A stretch of 54,927 nt of DNA from Myxococcaceae bacterium (GCA_003818285.1 RPRB01000013.1:1-54927), one strand, 5' to 3'. Shown: positions 1 through 9,084, counted from the stretch's first letter. The notes: generated from the letters alone by a model not told the origin. A program made the numbers and translations.

Positions 1-329
1 AGCGCCTGCACCAGGCCCTCCAGGTCGGTGTTGTGGGCCACGAGCCGCCCTTCCGCCGAGCGGACCAGACAGTTCGCCGCACCCGTCCGCGCCGCCCCGG
101 GGTCGGCCCGGTCGGACAGGACCAGCGCGTCCTGCTTGTGAGGGATGGTGACCGACAGCCCGTCCCACCGCCCGGCGCGCGCCTCCTCCAGCACCGCGGG
201 CAGCGACCCCGCGGGAACGCGGACCGCCTCGTAGGTCAGCGGCAGGCCGAGGCTCGCCGCCAGCCAGCGGAACAGCCTGGGCGAGGCCGAGTGGGCGATC
301 GGGTCTCCGATGACGGCGAAACGCGGCAC
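1..329 (-). CDS. aroE: Shikimate dehydrogenase, 5' part only (3' end lies outside the window)
   Basis: Reduces 3-dehydroshikimate to shikimate with NADPH in the cytoplasmic aromatic amino acid pathway. The minus-strand translation shows the family's N-terminal substrate-binding domain: RFAVIGDPIAHSASP near residue 3, SVTIPHKQDA with the catalytic Lys of the VTIPHK motif, GAANCLV (usual GAVNT) and AHNTDLEGL (usual DNTD.xG). About 109 residues are present; the NADP-binding half is beyond position 1. I chose the GTG at 329 because AGGGGAG lies upstream of it and the conserved strand begins directly after; a GTG at 371 is a weaker alternative. aroF and aroA lie a few kb away on the same strand but in a separate transcription unit. 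Confidence 0.9.
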   Translation of the reverse strand, partial: MPRFAVIGDPIAHSASPRLFRWLAASLGLPLTYEAVRVPAGSLPAVLEEARAGRWDGLSVTIPHKQDALVLSDRADPGAARTGAANCLVRSAEGRLVAHNTDLEGLVQA

Positions 330-545
330 GGCGGTGGACGGGCTCCCCTTGCAAGGCAGCGGTCGGTCCACGACCGCCGTGCCGGGACTGTACCGCCTCG
401 CCGGCGGGCGCAGTCCAACGCTCTGCTGCTTCCACTGGCGCGCTGACGCCCACCCCATTCCTTCGGGTGATGGGACAGGCGACCCGAAGATCTTGGACCG
501 TCGGAGCCCTCCGCCGCATCTTGAGTGGCGAAGGAGGAGACGACC

Positions 546-632
546 ATGACGAACTTCTGGAAGAAGCTCCTCGTGCAGCAGCCAGGCCTCGGGGCCTCGG
601 CGACCCTGCCCGAGCTCGACGGGATGCCCTGA
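546..632 (+). CDS. Small ORF, 28 residues, with a perfect Shine-Dalgarno
   Basis: An ATG at 546 lies 8 nt after AGGAGG (532-537), the best ribosome binding site in the window, and opens a 28-codon frame that starts MTNFWKKLLVQQPG and ends PELDGMP before TGA. The N-terminal half is basic and amphipathic; the C-terminal half is Gly/Ala/Pro/acidic. It has no Cys and a single Trp. A GCGCGC/GCGCGC hairpin follows at 645-660. I do not recognise a family. It stands alone between aroE and the lysR gene, neither of which it points into. It could be a peptide precursor, a small membrane-associated protein or a fortuitous frame; the ribosome binding site is the main support. Confidence 0.5.
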   Translation: MTNFWKKLLVQQPGLGASATLPELDGMP

Positions 633-672
633 GCCTGGACGGTGGCGCGCCCCTGCGCGCTTCCGCAGGCGT

Positions 673-688
673 CCCCCTGGTGCGGGGG
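673..688. terminator. Possible terminator hairpin after the lysR gene
   Basis: CCCCC at 673-677 pairs with GGGGG at 684-688 across a 6-nt loop, 11 nt beyond the stop codon of the minus-strand LysR gene and about 40 nt beyond the plus-strand small ORF. There is no T tract on either strand, so it is only a weak candidate for a bidirectional terminator. Confidence 0.25.
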
Positions 689-698
689 GCTGATTCGC

Positions 699-1592
699 TC
701 AGGGAAAGGTGAACGCCTCGGCGAGGCTGCGGAAGGCCGTCGCCGCCGGGCCGAGGCGCCTCGCCTTCCAGCGGATCCAGGACAGCGTCCGGCGCAGGGA
801 GAAGTCGGCCACCTCGAGGCGCCTGAGCCGTCCCACCTGCAGCTCGTCGCGGACTGCCCGGGTGGAGAGGAGCGCCCAGCCGACCCCCGCGGCCACCAGC
901 CCCTTGATGGCCTCGGTGCTGTTCACGTCGAACGAGCGTCTCGGCGTCCAGCGGCGCCGACGGAGCGCGGCGAACATCACGTCGCGCGTCCCCGCACCTT
1001 CCTCGCGGAGCAGCAGCAGCTCCTCCATGAGCTGAGCACCGGTGACCTTCCGGCTCCGGTTGAGCGGATGCTCGGGTCCCACCACCACCACGAGCTCATC
1101 CTCCCGCCAGGGCCGGACCTCGAGACGGCCGTCGTGGACCGGGCCCTCGACCAGGCCCACCTCCACCCGGTGCTCCAGCACGGCGCCGATGACGGTCCGG
1201 GCGTTCGCCGCGAGGAGCTGGAGGTCCAGGCCCGGGTGGGCCCGGTAGAGCTCACCGAGGATGGGAGGCAGGAAGTAGTCCGCCAGTGTCGTGCTGGCTC
1301 CGACCCGCAGCACGCCGCTTCTCAGGCCGCGCAGCGACTCCAGGCGTTCCTCTGCGGCACGCTCTTCGGCGAACAGTGCCCGCGCATGCTCCGCCAGCTG
1401 CGTCCCGGCGTCCGTGAGGGCCACGCCGGAGGGGGCGCGGATCAGGAGCTGGGCCCCGGCCTGCTGCTCCAGCAGCCGCACGGCCTTCGAGATGGCCGGC
1501 TGGCTCACCCCGGTGATGCGGGCCGCCCGTGAGAAGCCACGGTGGGTCGCCACGGCCAGGAACAGCCGCAGGGAGTTCAGGTTGAGCGCCAT
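699..1592 (-). CDS. LysR-family transcriptional regulator
   Basis: A 297-residue DNA-binding regulator of the usual LysR length. Residues 4-62 form the winged HTH (LNSLRLFLAVATHRGFSRAA, then SQPAISKAVRLLEQQAG); residues ~90-290 form the type-2 periplasmic-binding-protein-like effector domain. It is divergent from the flavoprotein gene at 1683, and the 90-bp gap holds a LysR-type dyad (1606-1626), the standard arrangement for a regulator acting on its divergent neighbour and repressing itself. The effector cannot be read from the sequence. A redox signal as in OxyR is possible given the target, but I see no OxyR Cys pair: the effector domain appears to lack cysteines. ATG at 1592 follows GAGGG. 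Confidence 0.93.
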   Translation of the reverse strand: MALNLNSLRLFLAVATHRGFSRAARITGVSQPAISKAVRLLEQQAGAQLLIRAPSGVALTDAGTQLAEHARALFAEERAAEERLESLRGLRSGVLRVGASTTLADYFLPPILGELYRAHPGLDLQLLAANARTVIGAVLEHRVEVGLVEGPVHDGRLEVRPWREDELVVVVGPEHPLNRSRKVTGAQLMEELLLLREEGAGTRDVMFAALRRRRWTPRRSFDVNSTEAIKGLVAAGVGWALLSTRAVRDELQVGRLRRLEVADFSLRRTLSWIRWKARRLGPAATAFRSLAEAFTFP

Positions 1593-1605
1593 TCCCTCAA
1601 GTTAT

Positions 1606-1626
1606 CGAATCCCCCATTGGGATTCG
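1606..1626. promoter_or_regulatory. LysR-type operator (T-N11-A dyad)
   Basis: CGAATCCC (1606-1613) and GGGATTCG (1619-1626) are perfect inverted repeats around a 5-nt centre. The dyad contains T1610-N11-A1622, the LysR-type box, and sits 14 nt upstream of the lysR start codon and 57 nt upstream of the flavoprotein start, between the two divergent genes. A -10-like TACACT for the plus-strand gene lies at 1655-1660. Binding by the adjacent regulator is inferred from position. Confidence 0.7.
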
Positions 1627-1682
1627 CCGGTACTCTCGGGTTTTCGCGCGCCGCTACACTGGAGGGCCGGGTCGAGGGGTTC

Positions 1683-3341
1683 ATGATCGATGTCTCCGAG
1701 CTGGCGGCAGTGCCGGTCCTCTCCGGGGCTCCGGAGGAGGACCTGGTCCGGGTGGCCCGGACGGCCGCGGACATCCGCCTCGGCCCCGGGGAGCACGCCG
1801 TTCACGAGGGAGACGACCGGGCGCTGTTCCTGGTCCTTGCCGGGAAGATCGAGGTGAGGAAGGCCATCGACGGGATCGAGCGAACCATCGGCTGGCGCTC
1901 GCCCGGGCAGATCTTCGGCGAGGTCCCGATCATCTTCGGCATCCCCTTCCAGGGAAGCTTCCGGGCCCAGGAGCCGTCGCGGGTCATCCGGATCGATCCG
2001 GCGCAGTTCCACACCCTGGCGGCGCGGTTCCCGGACACGCTGACCCGGGTGGCGGCGCTGGCCCGGGAGCGCATCGGGGGCCTGCAGGGAATCGCCGCCG
2101 CGCCGGTCCGGTCCCGGGCCACGGTGCTCGGACGCCGCGGAGAGCCCGCCTGCCGCGAGCTGCACGCCTTCCTGACCCGGAACCAGATCCGCTTCGACTG
2201 GCTGGACCCCGACTCGGCCGATGCCTCCCGGTGGGCGGGCGCGGCGGCGGGGCCCGCGGACTTGCCGGCGCTGCACTGCGAGGACGGCAGCACCTTGCTC
2301 GGGGCCCGCCCGCGAGAGGTGGCGGAGCGGCTCGGGCTGCAGACCCTCCCCCGGGGCACCGAGTACGACACGATCATCCTGGGCGGGGGGCCGGCCGGGC
2401 TGGCGGCCGCGGTGTACGGGGCTTCCGAGGGCCTGAGGACCCTGGTCATCGAGCGCGAAGCGCCGGGCGGGCAGGCCGAGACCTCGTCGCGGATCGAGAA
2501 CTACCTGGGCTTCCCCACCGGGGTGTCCGGGGAGGAGCTGGCGCGGCGGGCGCTCCAGCAGGCAAGGCGGCTCGGGGCCGAGATCATCGTCACCCGTCCG
2601 GTCACTGGCATCGAGCCGGGGACGAGGACGGTTCACCTCGAGGGCCACGGCGAGATCCGGGCACGGACGATGATCATCGCCACCGGCGTCAGCTGGCGCC
2701 GCCTGCCGATCGACGGGTTCGACCGGCTCCTCGGGAAGGGCGTGTACTACGGCGCGTCCCGGAGCGAGGCGACCATGGCCCAGGACCAGAACATCCATCT
2801 CATCGGGGCCGGGAACTCAGCCGCTCAGGCGGCGATGTTCTTCGCCAACCACGCCCGGACGGTGACGCTGGTGGTGCGGGGCAGCTCGCTGGAGAAGAGC
2901 ATGTCCCACTACCTGGTGGAGCAGCTCTGCGGGAAGTCGAACATCCGCGTCGCCCTCTCCGCCGAGCTGCAAGCGATCCACGGCCGCGAGCAGCTGGAGG
3001 CCATCGACATCGTGGATCGCACCAGTGGCGCCGTCCGGCGCGAGGCCAGCACCGGTGTCTTCGTCTTCATCGGGGCGGACGCCGAGACCTCCTGGCTCCC
3101 CGCGCAGATCGCCCGGGACGGGCGCGGGTACCTGCTCACCGGAGACGCCGTGGTGAAGGCCGGCCGCTGGCGAGAGCGTCGCGACCCGTACCTCCTCGAG
3201 ACCAGCGTCCCCGGCATCTTCGCCTGCGGCGACGTCCGCAGCAGCCCGGTGAAGCGGGTCGCCGCCGCGGTCGGCGAGGGCAGCATGGCCATCGCCTTCG
3301 TGCACCAGTTCCTGCAGCAGGCCGGGACGAGGCCCGGCTAG
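1683..3341 (+). CDS. Cyclic-nucleotide-binding domain fused to a thioredoxin-reductase-like FAD/NAD(P) oxidoreductase
   Basis: 552 residues. Residues ~1-130 are a cNMP/CAP-type effector fold (FLVLAGKIEVRK, GQIFGEVPIIFGIPFQGSFRA region). Residues ~142-220 resemble a glutaredoxin/thioredoxin-like fold without an active CxxC. Residues ~228-552 form the two-nucleotide-domain reductase: FAD site GGGPAG at 234-239, NAD(P) site IGAGNSA at 374-380, and a C-terminal FAD motif around ACGDVRSSPVKRVA. The redox-active CATC of classical thioredoxin reductase is replaced by GASR (357-360), as in the reductases fused to response regulators, so it probably does not reduce thioredoxin by the usual dithiol route. 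Upstream in-frame starts exist, but ATG 1683 follows GAGGGG and begins the conserved fold. Likely controlled by the divergent LysR. Confidence 0.88.
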   Translation: MIDVSELAAVPVLSGAPEEDLVRVARTAADIRLGPGEHAVHEGDDRALFLVLAGKIEVRKAIDGIERTIGWRSPGQIFGEVPIIFGIPFQGSFRAQEPSRVIRIDPAQFHTLAARFPDTLTRVAALARERIGGLQGIAAAPVRSRATVLGRRGEPACRELHAFLTRNQIRFDWLDPDSADASRWAGAAAGPADLPALHCEDGSTLLGARPREVAERLGLQTLPRGTEYDTIILGGGPAGLAAAVYGASEGLRTLVIEREAPGGQAETSSRIENYLGFPTGVSGEELARRALQQARRLGAEIIVTRPVTGIEPGTRTVHLEGHGEIRARTMIIATGVSWRRLPIDGFDRLLGKGVYYGASRSEATMAQDQNIHLIGAGNSAAQAAMFFANHARTVTLVVRGSSLEKSMSHYLVEQLCGKSNIRVALSAELQAIHGREQLEAIDIVDRTSGAVRREASTGVFVFIGADAETSWLPAQIARDGRGYLLTGDAVVKAGRWRERRDPYLLETSVPGIFACGDVRSSPVKRVAAAVGEGSMAIAFVHQFLQQAGTRPG

Positions 3342-3997
3342 CGCGGAGGCTGGCCGGGCCCGGCTTTCCCGATCAGCGCCTGCATCAGCCGGATCGCCGC
3401 GGCGAGCACCGGACCGCCGAGCCCGTCCGAGGCGAGGTTCTGGTAGGGCCCCTGTCCGAAGTGGAGGCCACTGGGGGTCAGGAAGTTGATCCGCACCTCG
3501 CCCATCCCCGGCGGCCTCGGGCGGGGTCGCTCCCACGGACCAATCGCCGCGACCACGCGCCGGCCGGCCGAGAGCAGGGTCTCGATGTCCCCGTCGAGCG
3601 AGCGGTCCGGGTGCTCCCAGATGATCGCGGCGCCGCTGAAGCTGACGTAGCGGGCGGAGAGGTCGCGGTACGCCGCCAGGAGGTCCAGACCGCCCTCGAG
3701 GCCCACCTCCACCACGACGCCCTCGACCCGCTTCGCCAGCTCCGCCGGGGGCGGCGAACCTGCGAGGCGGAGCGCGTGCCAGGCCTGCAGGACCTGACGC
3801 GAATCGAGGTCCGGCTGCTCGAGGACTGTCCGGAGTCGGGCGATGGCCGCGCCGCGGTCCCCGGCCCCGAGCGCGCGTCGCGCCTCGATGAAGGAGCGCC
3901 AGGGCTCCTCGGTCAGGTCGTCCCGCTCCGGCCACCGGTCGGGCGCGATGTCCCCGAAGAGCAGCTCGCGCATCGCAAGCGAGGTCCCGCCACTCAC
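3338..3997 (-). CDS. Uncharacterised protein, last gene of the aroF-aroA unit
   Basis: 219 residues with no domain I recognise. The N-terminal half is helical and Leu/Ala-rich; the C-terminal half has a conserved-looking stretch, INFLTPSGLHFGQGP, followed by GGPVLAAAIRLMQALI. No signal peptide or membrane segment is evident. The GTG start overlaps the aroA stop (GTGA), so translation is probably coupled to aroA. A role linked to the shikimate pathway is only suggested by position. Its TAG stop overlaps the TAG of the convergent flavoprotein gene in the palindrome CTAG at 3338-3341, leaving no space for a separate terminator. Confidence 0.75.
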   Translation of the reverse strand: MSGGTSLAMRELLFGDIAPDRWPERDDLTEEPWRSFIEARRALGAGDRGAAIARLRTVLEQPDLDSRQVLQAWHALRLAGSPPPAELAKRVEGVVVEVGLEGGLDLLAAYRDLSARYVSFSGAAIIWEHPDRSLDGDIETLLSAGRRVVAAIGPWERPRPRPPGMGEVRINFLTPSGLHFGQGPYQNLASDGLGGPVLAAAIRLMQALIGKAGPGQPPR

Positions 3998-5322
3998 GGG
4001 GGCACCTCGAGCGACTGCCCCGTGGCGGCGCCGAGCTCCCGGAAGAACCCCGGGTAGGAGATGTCCGCCCACTCCGCGCCCTCGACCTCGGTCTCGCCGT
4101 CGGCGACCAGCCCCGCGATGGCGAAGGACATCGCGATGCGGTGGTCGTGCGCGGCGTCGATCCCGGCAGCCCGCAGCCGGACGGGCCCCCGGAGCACGAA
4201 GCCGTCGTCCAGCTCGTCGATGTCGGCGCCCATCGTCCGAAGCCCGAGCACCAGCTGCCGCAGCCGGTCCGACTCCTTCACCCGCAGCTCCCTGGCCCCG
4301 CTGACCCGGGTCTCCCCGCTCGCCTGGCTCGCGACGACCGCGAGCAGGGGAATCTCGTCCAGCACCGAGGGCACCTCGGCGGGCCGGATCTCCGTCGCCC
4401 GGAGCGCCTGGCCGCCCCGGACCCGCAGCGTCGCCACGGGGTCGCCAGCCCGCGACGGCTCGGGCTCCAGCTCCACCCGGGCACCCATCCGCTCCAGCAC
4501 CGCCAGGAATCCCGTCCGCGTCGGGTTCACGTCCACGCCACGCACCACGACGGCCGATCCGGGAACCAGCAGCCCCGCGCCGATCCAGAACGCGGCCGAG
4601 GAGGGATCTCCCGGAACCTCCAGCGATCCGGGGAGCGACAGAGGGCGGAGCAGACGGGTGGTCACGACCTCGCCCTCCTCCACCCGGACCGGCGCGCCCC
4701 AGGCGCCGAGCATCCGCTCGGTGTGGTCGCGCGACGGCTCGGGCTCCCGCACCCGCGTCTGGCCGTCGGCCGCGAGCCCAGCGAGCACCAGCGCGCTCTT
4801 CACCTGGGCGCTGGCGATCGGGAGCCGGTGGGCCATTCCCCGGAGCGTCGACACCGGCTCGACCCGCAGCGGCGCCCCCTCGTCCTCCGCGCCTTCCTCC
4901 CCGTCCATCCGGGCTCCCATCGCCCGGAGCGGTGCCAGCACGCGCCGCATGGGACGCCGGCGGAGCGAGGCGTCGCCGTCCAGCGTGCACGCGACGCGCG
5001 CACCGGCGACCAGCCCCAGCAGGAGGCGCATCGTCGTCCCGCTGTTCCCGCAATCGAGCACCGTCGCCGGAGGCCGGAACCCGCCCGGGCCCACCCCGCG
5101 GACGCTCAGCGCGCCCGGCACCTCGCCCTCGGCGATGGAGACCCCCAGCGCGCGGAGGCACGAGCCCGTGGAGCGCACGTCGGCGCCCGGAGCGAGGTTC
5201 CGGACCTGCATCGGCGTCGTTCCCAGCGCGCCGAAGAGCAGCGTCCGGTGTGAGATGGACTTGTCGCCCGGGGCGAGGACGTCGGCCCCGAGATGCGATG
5301 CCCGTCGAACGCGGACCCTCAC
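3994..5322 (-). CDS. aroA: 3-phosphoshikimate 1-carboxyvinyltransferase (EPSP synthase)
   Basis: Transfers enolpyruvyl from PEP to shikimate 3-phosphate; sixth step of the chorismate pathway. The 442 residues match family length. Diagnostic motifs appear in order: APGDKSISHRTLLFGAL near the N terminus, DCGNSGTTMRLLLG for PEP binding, RVKESDRLRQL and DHRIAMSFAIAGLVADG near the C terminus. It starts 2 bp after the aroF stop and its own stop overlaps the next gene, so aroF-aroA and the uncharacterised gene form one operon. Confidence 0.97.
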   Translation of the reverse strand: MRVRVRRASHLGADVLAPGDKSISHRTLLFGALGTTPMQVRNLAPGADVRSTGSCLRALGVSIAEGEVPGALSVRGVGPGGFRPPATVLDCGNSGTTMRLLLGLVAGARVACTLDGDASLRRRPMRRVLAPLRAMGARMDGEEGAEDEGAPLRVEPVSTLRGMAHRLPIASAQVKSALVLAGLAADGQTRVREPEPSRDHTERMLGAWGAPVRVEEGEVVTTRLLRPLSLPGSLEVPGDPSSAAFWIGAGLLVPGSAVVVRGVDVNPTRTGFLAVLERMGARVELEPEPSRAGDPVATLRVRGGQALRATEIRPAEVPSVLDEIPLLAVVASQASGETRVSGARELRVKESDRLRQLVLGLRTMGADIDELDDGFVLRGPVRLRAAGIDAAHDHRIAMSFAIAGLVADGETEVEGAEWADISYPGFFRELGAATGQSLEVPP

Positions 5323-5324
5323 GG

Positions 5325-6353
5325 TCAGCCCACGGGAGCCGCGATGGAGCGGCCGATGGCCGCGGCCACCGCACGGACGCCGGACATGAGCTCCTTGAAC
5401 TCGGCGAAGGTGAGCGATTGCGCGCCGTCGGACAGCGCCCGCGCCGGATCGGGATGGACCTCGATCAGGAGCCCGTCCGCTCCTGCCGCCACCGCCGCTC
5501 GGGCCACCGCGGCGATGCCGTGCCGCACTCCCACCCCATGGGAGGGATCGGCGAAGACCGGCAGGTGGGAGAGCTGCTTGAGCATCGGGATGGCGTTGAT
5601 GTCGAAGGTGTTGCGGGTCATCGTCTCGAAGGTCCGGATGCCGCGCTCGCAGAGGACCACCTGCCGGTTGCCGCGGGCGACGATGTACTCGGCGGCCATC
5701 AGCAATTCCTTGAGGCTCGCGCTCATCCCGCGCTTGAGGAGCACCGGCCGCCGCAGCTCGCCCACCGCTTCGAGCAACGAGAAGTTCTGCATGTTCCGGG
5801 CGCCGATCTGCAGCATCTCCGCGCCCTCGGCGACCATGGCGAGGCTCTCCACGTCCTTCACTTCGGTGACCACCGGGAGCCCGGTCACCGCCCGCGCCTC
5901 GCCGAGCAGCTTCAGCCCGTCCGCCTTCAGCCCCTGGAAGTCGTAGGGCGAGGTCCGTGGCTTGAAGGCACCCCCCCGGAGCATCCGTGCGCCCTGGGCA
6001 CGCACCGATTCGGCGGTGGCGACGATCTGCTCACGGGTCTCCACCGAACACGGGCCCGCGGCGACGATGAGCTCGTTCCCGCCAATGGTGAGGTCCCCGA
6101 CGCTCACCAGCGTGTCCTCGGGTTTCACCTCGCGGCTCACCAGCTTGAAGGGCTGGCTGACCGGGATGGCGTCGGCGACTCCCGGCATCATCCGGAAGGG
6201 CTCGGGATCGAGCGCGCCCTTGTTGCCGGTGATGCCCACCGCGGTGCGGGTGGCACCGGGCATGACGTGCGGGACGTAACCGAGGCTGCGGATGTGCTTC
6301 TCGACGGCGTCCTGCTGCTCGGGAGTGACGTCGGGCTTGAGGAGGATCAGCAT
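5325..6353 (-). CDS. aroF: 3-deoxy-7-phosphoheptulonate synthase (DAHP synthase), type I-beta with N-terminal ferredoxin-like domain
   Basis: Condenses PEP with erythrose 4-phosphate, the entry reaction to aromatic amino acids. 342 residues: a short ferredoxin-like regulatory domain (residues 1-~75, [14 protein letters not shown]) then the TIM barrel with [55 protein letters not shown] and [11 protein letters not shown]. This is the Thermotoga-like type in which the N-terminal domain mediates feedback inhibition, usually by Tyr or Phe. The ATG at 6353 begins the conserved domain; no strong Shine-Dalgarno is visible. The 121 bp separating it from the radical SAM gene hold no obvious promoter. 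Confidence 0.96.
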   Translation of the reverse strand: MLILLKPDVTPEQQDAVEKHIRSLGYVPHVMPGATRTAVGITGNKGALDPEPFRMMPGVADAIPVSQPFKLVSREVKPEDTLVSVGDLTIGGNELIVAAGPCSVETREQIVATAESVRAQGARMLRGGAFKPRTSPYDFQGLKADGLKLLGEARAVTGLPVVTEVKDVESLAMVAEGAEMLQIGARNMQNFSLLEAVGELRRPVLLKRGMSASLKELLMAAEYIVARGNRQVVLCERGIRTFETMTRNTFDINAIPMLKQLSHLPVFADPSHGVGVRHGIAAVARAAVAAGADGLLIEVHPDPARALSDGAQSLTFAEFKELMSGVRAVAAAIGRSIAAPVG

Positions 6354-6474
6354 GCGCGGGGAGCCACGCTGCCAGAAGGACCACCACGCTCGCAACGCGG
6401 CGGCCCGGACCGGTCCAGTCGTGCGGCCCGCGACGGCCTGTCCCGCAACGCCACCTCGGGGCGGGTGTCGGGCT

Positions 6475-7800
6475 TCAGCGCTCCACACCCACCCCGGCGG
6501 GCCGAGCACGCTCGCCGAGACCCCGCGCGAAGTTTCCCACCCGGATCCAGGGCGCCCCCTCGCGCAGCACCCGCAGCATCCGCGCGATGCCCATCGGGCG
6601 GCCGCCGGCGCCCCGGTCCCGCGCCACCTCCAGATACTGGAGCGGATCGATGCACAGGCTGCGGGTCTGCACCTGGTCCACCCGGTGGCGCCGGACCAGG
6701 GAGAGCAGCGCGTCCACCTCACCCTCGCGGTCGGAGACCCCGGGGAACGTGAGCACGTTCAGGGCCAGATAGGCGCCGCGCTCGCGCGACAGGGCGATGG
6801 ATTCCTCCACGTCCCGCCAGCCGTACTTCTCCGGCCGGTAGTAGGCCTCGTAGAGGTCCGCCACCGCAGAGTTGAGCGAGACGCGGATGGAGTACAGCAC
6901 CGCGTCGTACAGAGCAGCGAGCCCGGCGGTGAGGCTGGCGTTGGTGTTGATGTGCAGCGAGCCTCGAGAGGTCTCGGCGCGGATCCGCCTGATGGCCTGG
7001 GCGATGACCCGATACCGAGTCAGCGGCTCGCCCTCACATCCTTGCCCGAAGCTCACCATCGCCCGGGGCCCCGCCGCGCGTAGATGCGCCACCGCCACCC
7101 GCGCGAGCTCCTCCGCATCGGGTCCATCGTCCATCCTGGCGTGCGAGGCCGGCGGGCCGTCCTCCGGCTGGTCGGAGATGCAGCCCACGCAGGCGGCGTT
7201 GCACATGGTCGAGACGGGCAGCGCACCCTCGTCCCGCCCATAGAAGAGGTTCTGGCTGGTGAAGCAGCGGTAGACCAGCGCGCAGGTCTCGAGCTGCCGC
7301 AGGACCCGATTCTCCGGGTCTGCCGCGCGCGCCGTCCGGACCCGCGCCTTCAGCTCGGGCGTCGAGAAGCGACCCGGGTCCCAGTGCGTGCGCCGGTCGG
7401 TGTGGAGGGCCCAGGCGACCGCGGTTCCCCGTTCCGCATCCCAGCCCGCGCCGGTGTAGGCCCACTGCGGGAGCACCGGACCGTCGCCCTTCACCTCCCC
7501 CGGGAGGTACGTCCGGGTCCATCCCGGGGGGACGAGCGCTCCCACAGCGTGGGGGACGAAGCGCCGGCGGCCAGCCTGGAATTCGGAGACGAGCACCAGC
7601 TCTCCGGTCTCCGGGTCCACCCCCACCGGGCGCCGTCCGGGCAGATGCACCAGCCGTCCACCCTCGGGCAGCGGGATGGCGGGCTCGGGCGGGAGCAGGA
7701 CCTCGTCTCCCGACCGGACGGTCGCCAGCAGCCGCGGATGCTCGAGAACCTTCCCCGAGGGGTCGGTGACGAGCAGCGCGGGTGTCCGGGACGGCGGCAT
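6475..7800 (-). CDS. Radical SAM protein of unknown substrate
   Basis: 441 residues. The [4Fe-4S] motif is Cys200-X3-Cys204-X2-Cys207 ([11 protein letters not shown]), unusually far in, after a 165-residue N-terminal region rich in Trp, Pro and Gly that I cannot assign. After the motif come [12 protein letters not shown] (the GGE-like SAM strand) and a strand reading [11 protein letters not shown], typical of the barrel that binds SAM. No extra Fe-S cluster (SPASM/Twitch) is obvious at the C terminus. ATG 7800 follows AGGAG by 11 nt. It is divergent from ald and upstream of aroF on the same strand, but no precursor peptide or substrate gene is adjacent, so the reaction is unknown. Confidence 0.85.
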   Translation of the reverse strand: MPPSRTPALLVTDPSGKVLEHPRLLATVRSGDEVLLPPEPAIPLPEGGRLVHLPGRRPVGVDPETGELVLVSEFQAGRRRFVPHAVGALVPPGWTRTYLPGEVKGDGPVLPQWAYTGAGWDAERGTAVAWALHTDRRTHWDPGRFSTPELKARVRTARAADPENRVLRQLETCALVYRCFTSQNLFYGRDEGALPVSTMCNAACVGCISDQPEDGPPASHARMDDGPDAEELARVAVAHLRAAGPRAMVSFGQGCEGEPLTRYRVIAQAIRRIRAETSRGSLHINTNASLTAGLAALYDAVLYSIRVSLNSAVADLYEAYYRPEKYGWRDVEESIALSRERGAYLALNVLTFPGVSDREGEVDALLSLVRRHRVDQVQTRSLCIDPLQYLEVARDRGAGGRPMGIARMLRVLREGAPWIRVGNFARGLGERARPAGVGVER

Positions 7801-7913
7801 GGCGACGGCCACTCCTAACACCCCGCGTCGGCGCGCGCGGTGCTTGACCCGGGGGACATCCCTGTGGTCTGGCCCCCCGCGCTTCCTCACCAGAGCAGCG
7901 GAGGGTTCGTCCC

Positions 7914-9038
7914 GTGATCGTCGGTGTCCCCAAGGAGATCAAGGTTCGCGAGTACCGGGTCGGCATGGTTCCGGGCGCGGTGAAGGCGCTCGTCGATGCT
8001 GGCCATCAGGTCCTCGTCGAGTCGGGCGCCGGCATCGGGTCGGGCCTCCCCGACGCGGACTACGCGCGGGCGGGCGCGCAGCTCATCTCCTCGGCGGACG
8101 AGGTGTGGAAGCGCGCGGAGATGATCGTCAAGGTGAAGGAGCCCATCGCGCCCGAGTACGCGCGGATGCAGGAAGGGCAGATCGTCTACACCTACTTCCA
8201 CCTCGCCGGCGTCGACCCCGAGCTGACCAAGGTTCTGCTGAAGAAGAAGGTCGCCGCGGTCGCCTACGAGACCATCCAGCTCGACGACGGCAGCCTCCCG
8301 CTGCTCCGCCCGATGAGCGAGGTCGCCGGCCGCATGTCGATCCAGGTCGGGGCGATGTGCCTGGAGAAGGAGCACGGCGGGAAGGGCATCCTCCTCGGCG
8401 GCGTCCCGGGTGTGCGCCGCGGGCGGGTGGCCATCCTCGGCGGCGGCGTGGTGGGCACGAACGCGGCGAAGATCGCCGTGGGAATGGGCGCGGACGTCAC
8501 CATCCTCGACATCCACCAGGGTCAGCTCGCCTATCTCGACGACGTCTTCCTCGGCCGGGTGGAGGTGCTGTCCTCGGACTCGGAGACCATCGCCCGGGCG
8601 GTGCGCGAGGCAGATCTGGTCATCGGAGGCGTGCTCATCCCCGGCGGCAAGGCGCCGAAGCTCGTCCGCGAGGACCTCATCCGCGAGATGGTGCCCGGCG
8701 CGGTGGTGGTGGACGTGGCGGTGGACCAGGGCGGATGCATCGAGACCTGCCGGCCCACGACCCACGACAACCCCACCTACGTCGTCCACGGCGTCGTCCA
8801 CTACTGCGTGGCCAACATGCCCGGCGCGGTCCCCCAGACCTCGACCTTCGCCCTCACCAACGTCACCCGCCCCTACGCCCGGCGCATCGCCGACCTGGGG
8901 CTGGGGGAGGCCATCCGCCAGGACAAGGCCCTCGCCCGTGGGCTGAATACCTATGGCGGATCGGTCACTTACGATGCCGTCGCCCGGGATCTGGGCTACC
9001 CTTACGTGCCCCTGGAGCAGGCTCTCTCCCGGAAGTAG
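7914..9038 (+). CDS. ald: Alanine dehydrogenase
   Basis: NAD-dependent interconversion of L-alanine with pyruvate and ammonium. 374 residues, normal for the family, starting [20 protein letters not shown] from a GTG placed 8 nt after GGAGGG. Visible key parts are the pyruvate-binding Lys in MIVKVKEPI, the catalytic His in YTYFHLAGV, and the Rossmann motif [20 protein letters not shown]. The C-terminal [19 protein letters not shown] is family-typical. Divergent from the radical SAM gene and closed by a terminator, it is probably monocistronic. TTGACC at 7844-7849 could be a -35 element, but no convincing -10 follows. Confidence 0.97.
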   Translation: MIVGVPKEIKVREYRVGMVPGAVKALVDAGHQVLVESGAGIGSGLPDADYARAGAQLISSADEVWKRAEMIVKVKEPIAPEYARMQEGQIVYTYFHLAGVDPELTKVLLKKKVAAVAYETIQLDDGSLPLLRPMSEVAGRMSIQVGAMCLEKEHGGKGILLGGVPGVRRGRVAILGGGVVGTNAAKIAVGMGADVTILDIHQGQLAYLDDVFLGRVEVLSSDSETIARAVREADLVIGGVLIPGGKAPKLVREDLIREMVPGAVVVDVAVDQGGCIETCRPTTHDNPTYVVHGVVHYCVANMPGAVPQTSTFALTNVTRPYARRIADLGLGEAIRQDKALARGLNTYGGSVTYDAVARDLGYPYVPLEQALSRK

Positions 9039-9057
9039 CGGCTCGGTCGCTCGGTTG

Positions 9058-9084
9058 CCCTCCGCCCGGAGGGTCACCTTTTTT
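9058..9084 (+). terminator. Intrinsic terminator after ald
   Basis: CCCTCC (9058-9063) and GGAGGG (9068-9073) form a 6-bp GC stem with a GCCC loop, followed after TCACC by a run of six T (9079-9084). It lies 20 bp after the ald stop. It is the only hairpin plus T-tract I found in the window. Confidence 0.6.

Noticed and set aside
236-547. 103-codon minus-strand frame upstream of aroE
   Set aside because: It is in a different frame from the clear aroE sequence and has no conserved features.
2231-4057. 608-codon plus-strand frame over the flavoprotein and its convergent neighbour
   Set aside because: Shadow frame of low complexity with no recognisable domains, covering two supported genes.
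7844-7872. TTGACC as a promoter for ald
   Set aside because: At 16-18 nt spacing the sequence (GTCTGG and neighbours) does not resemble a -10 element.
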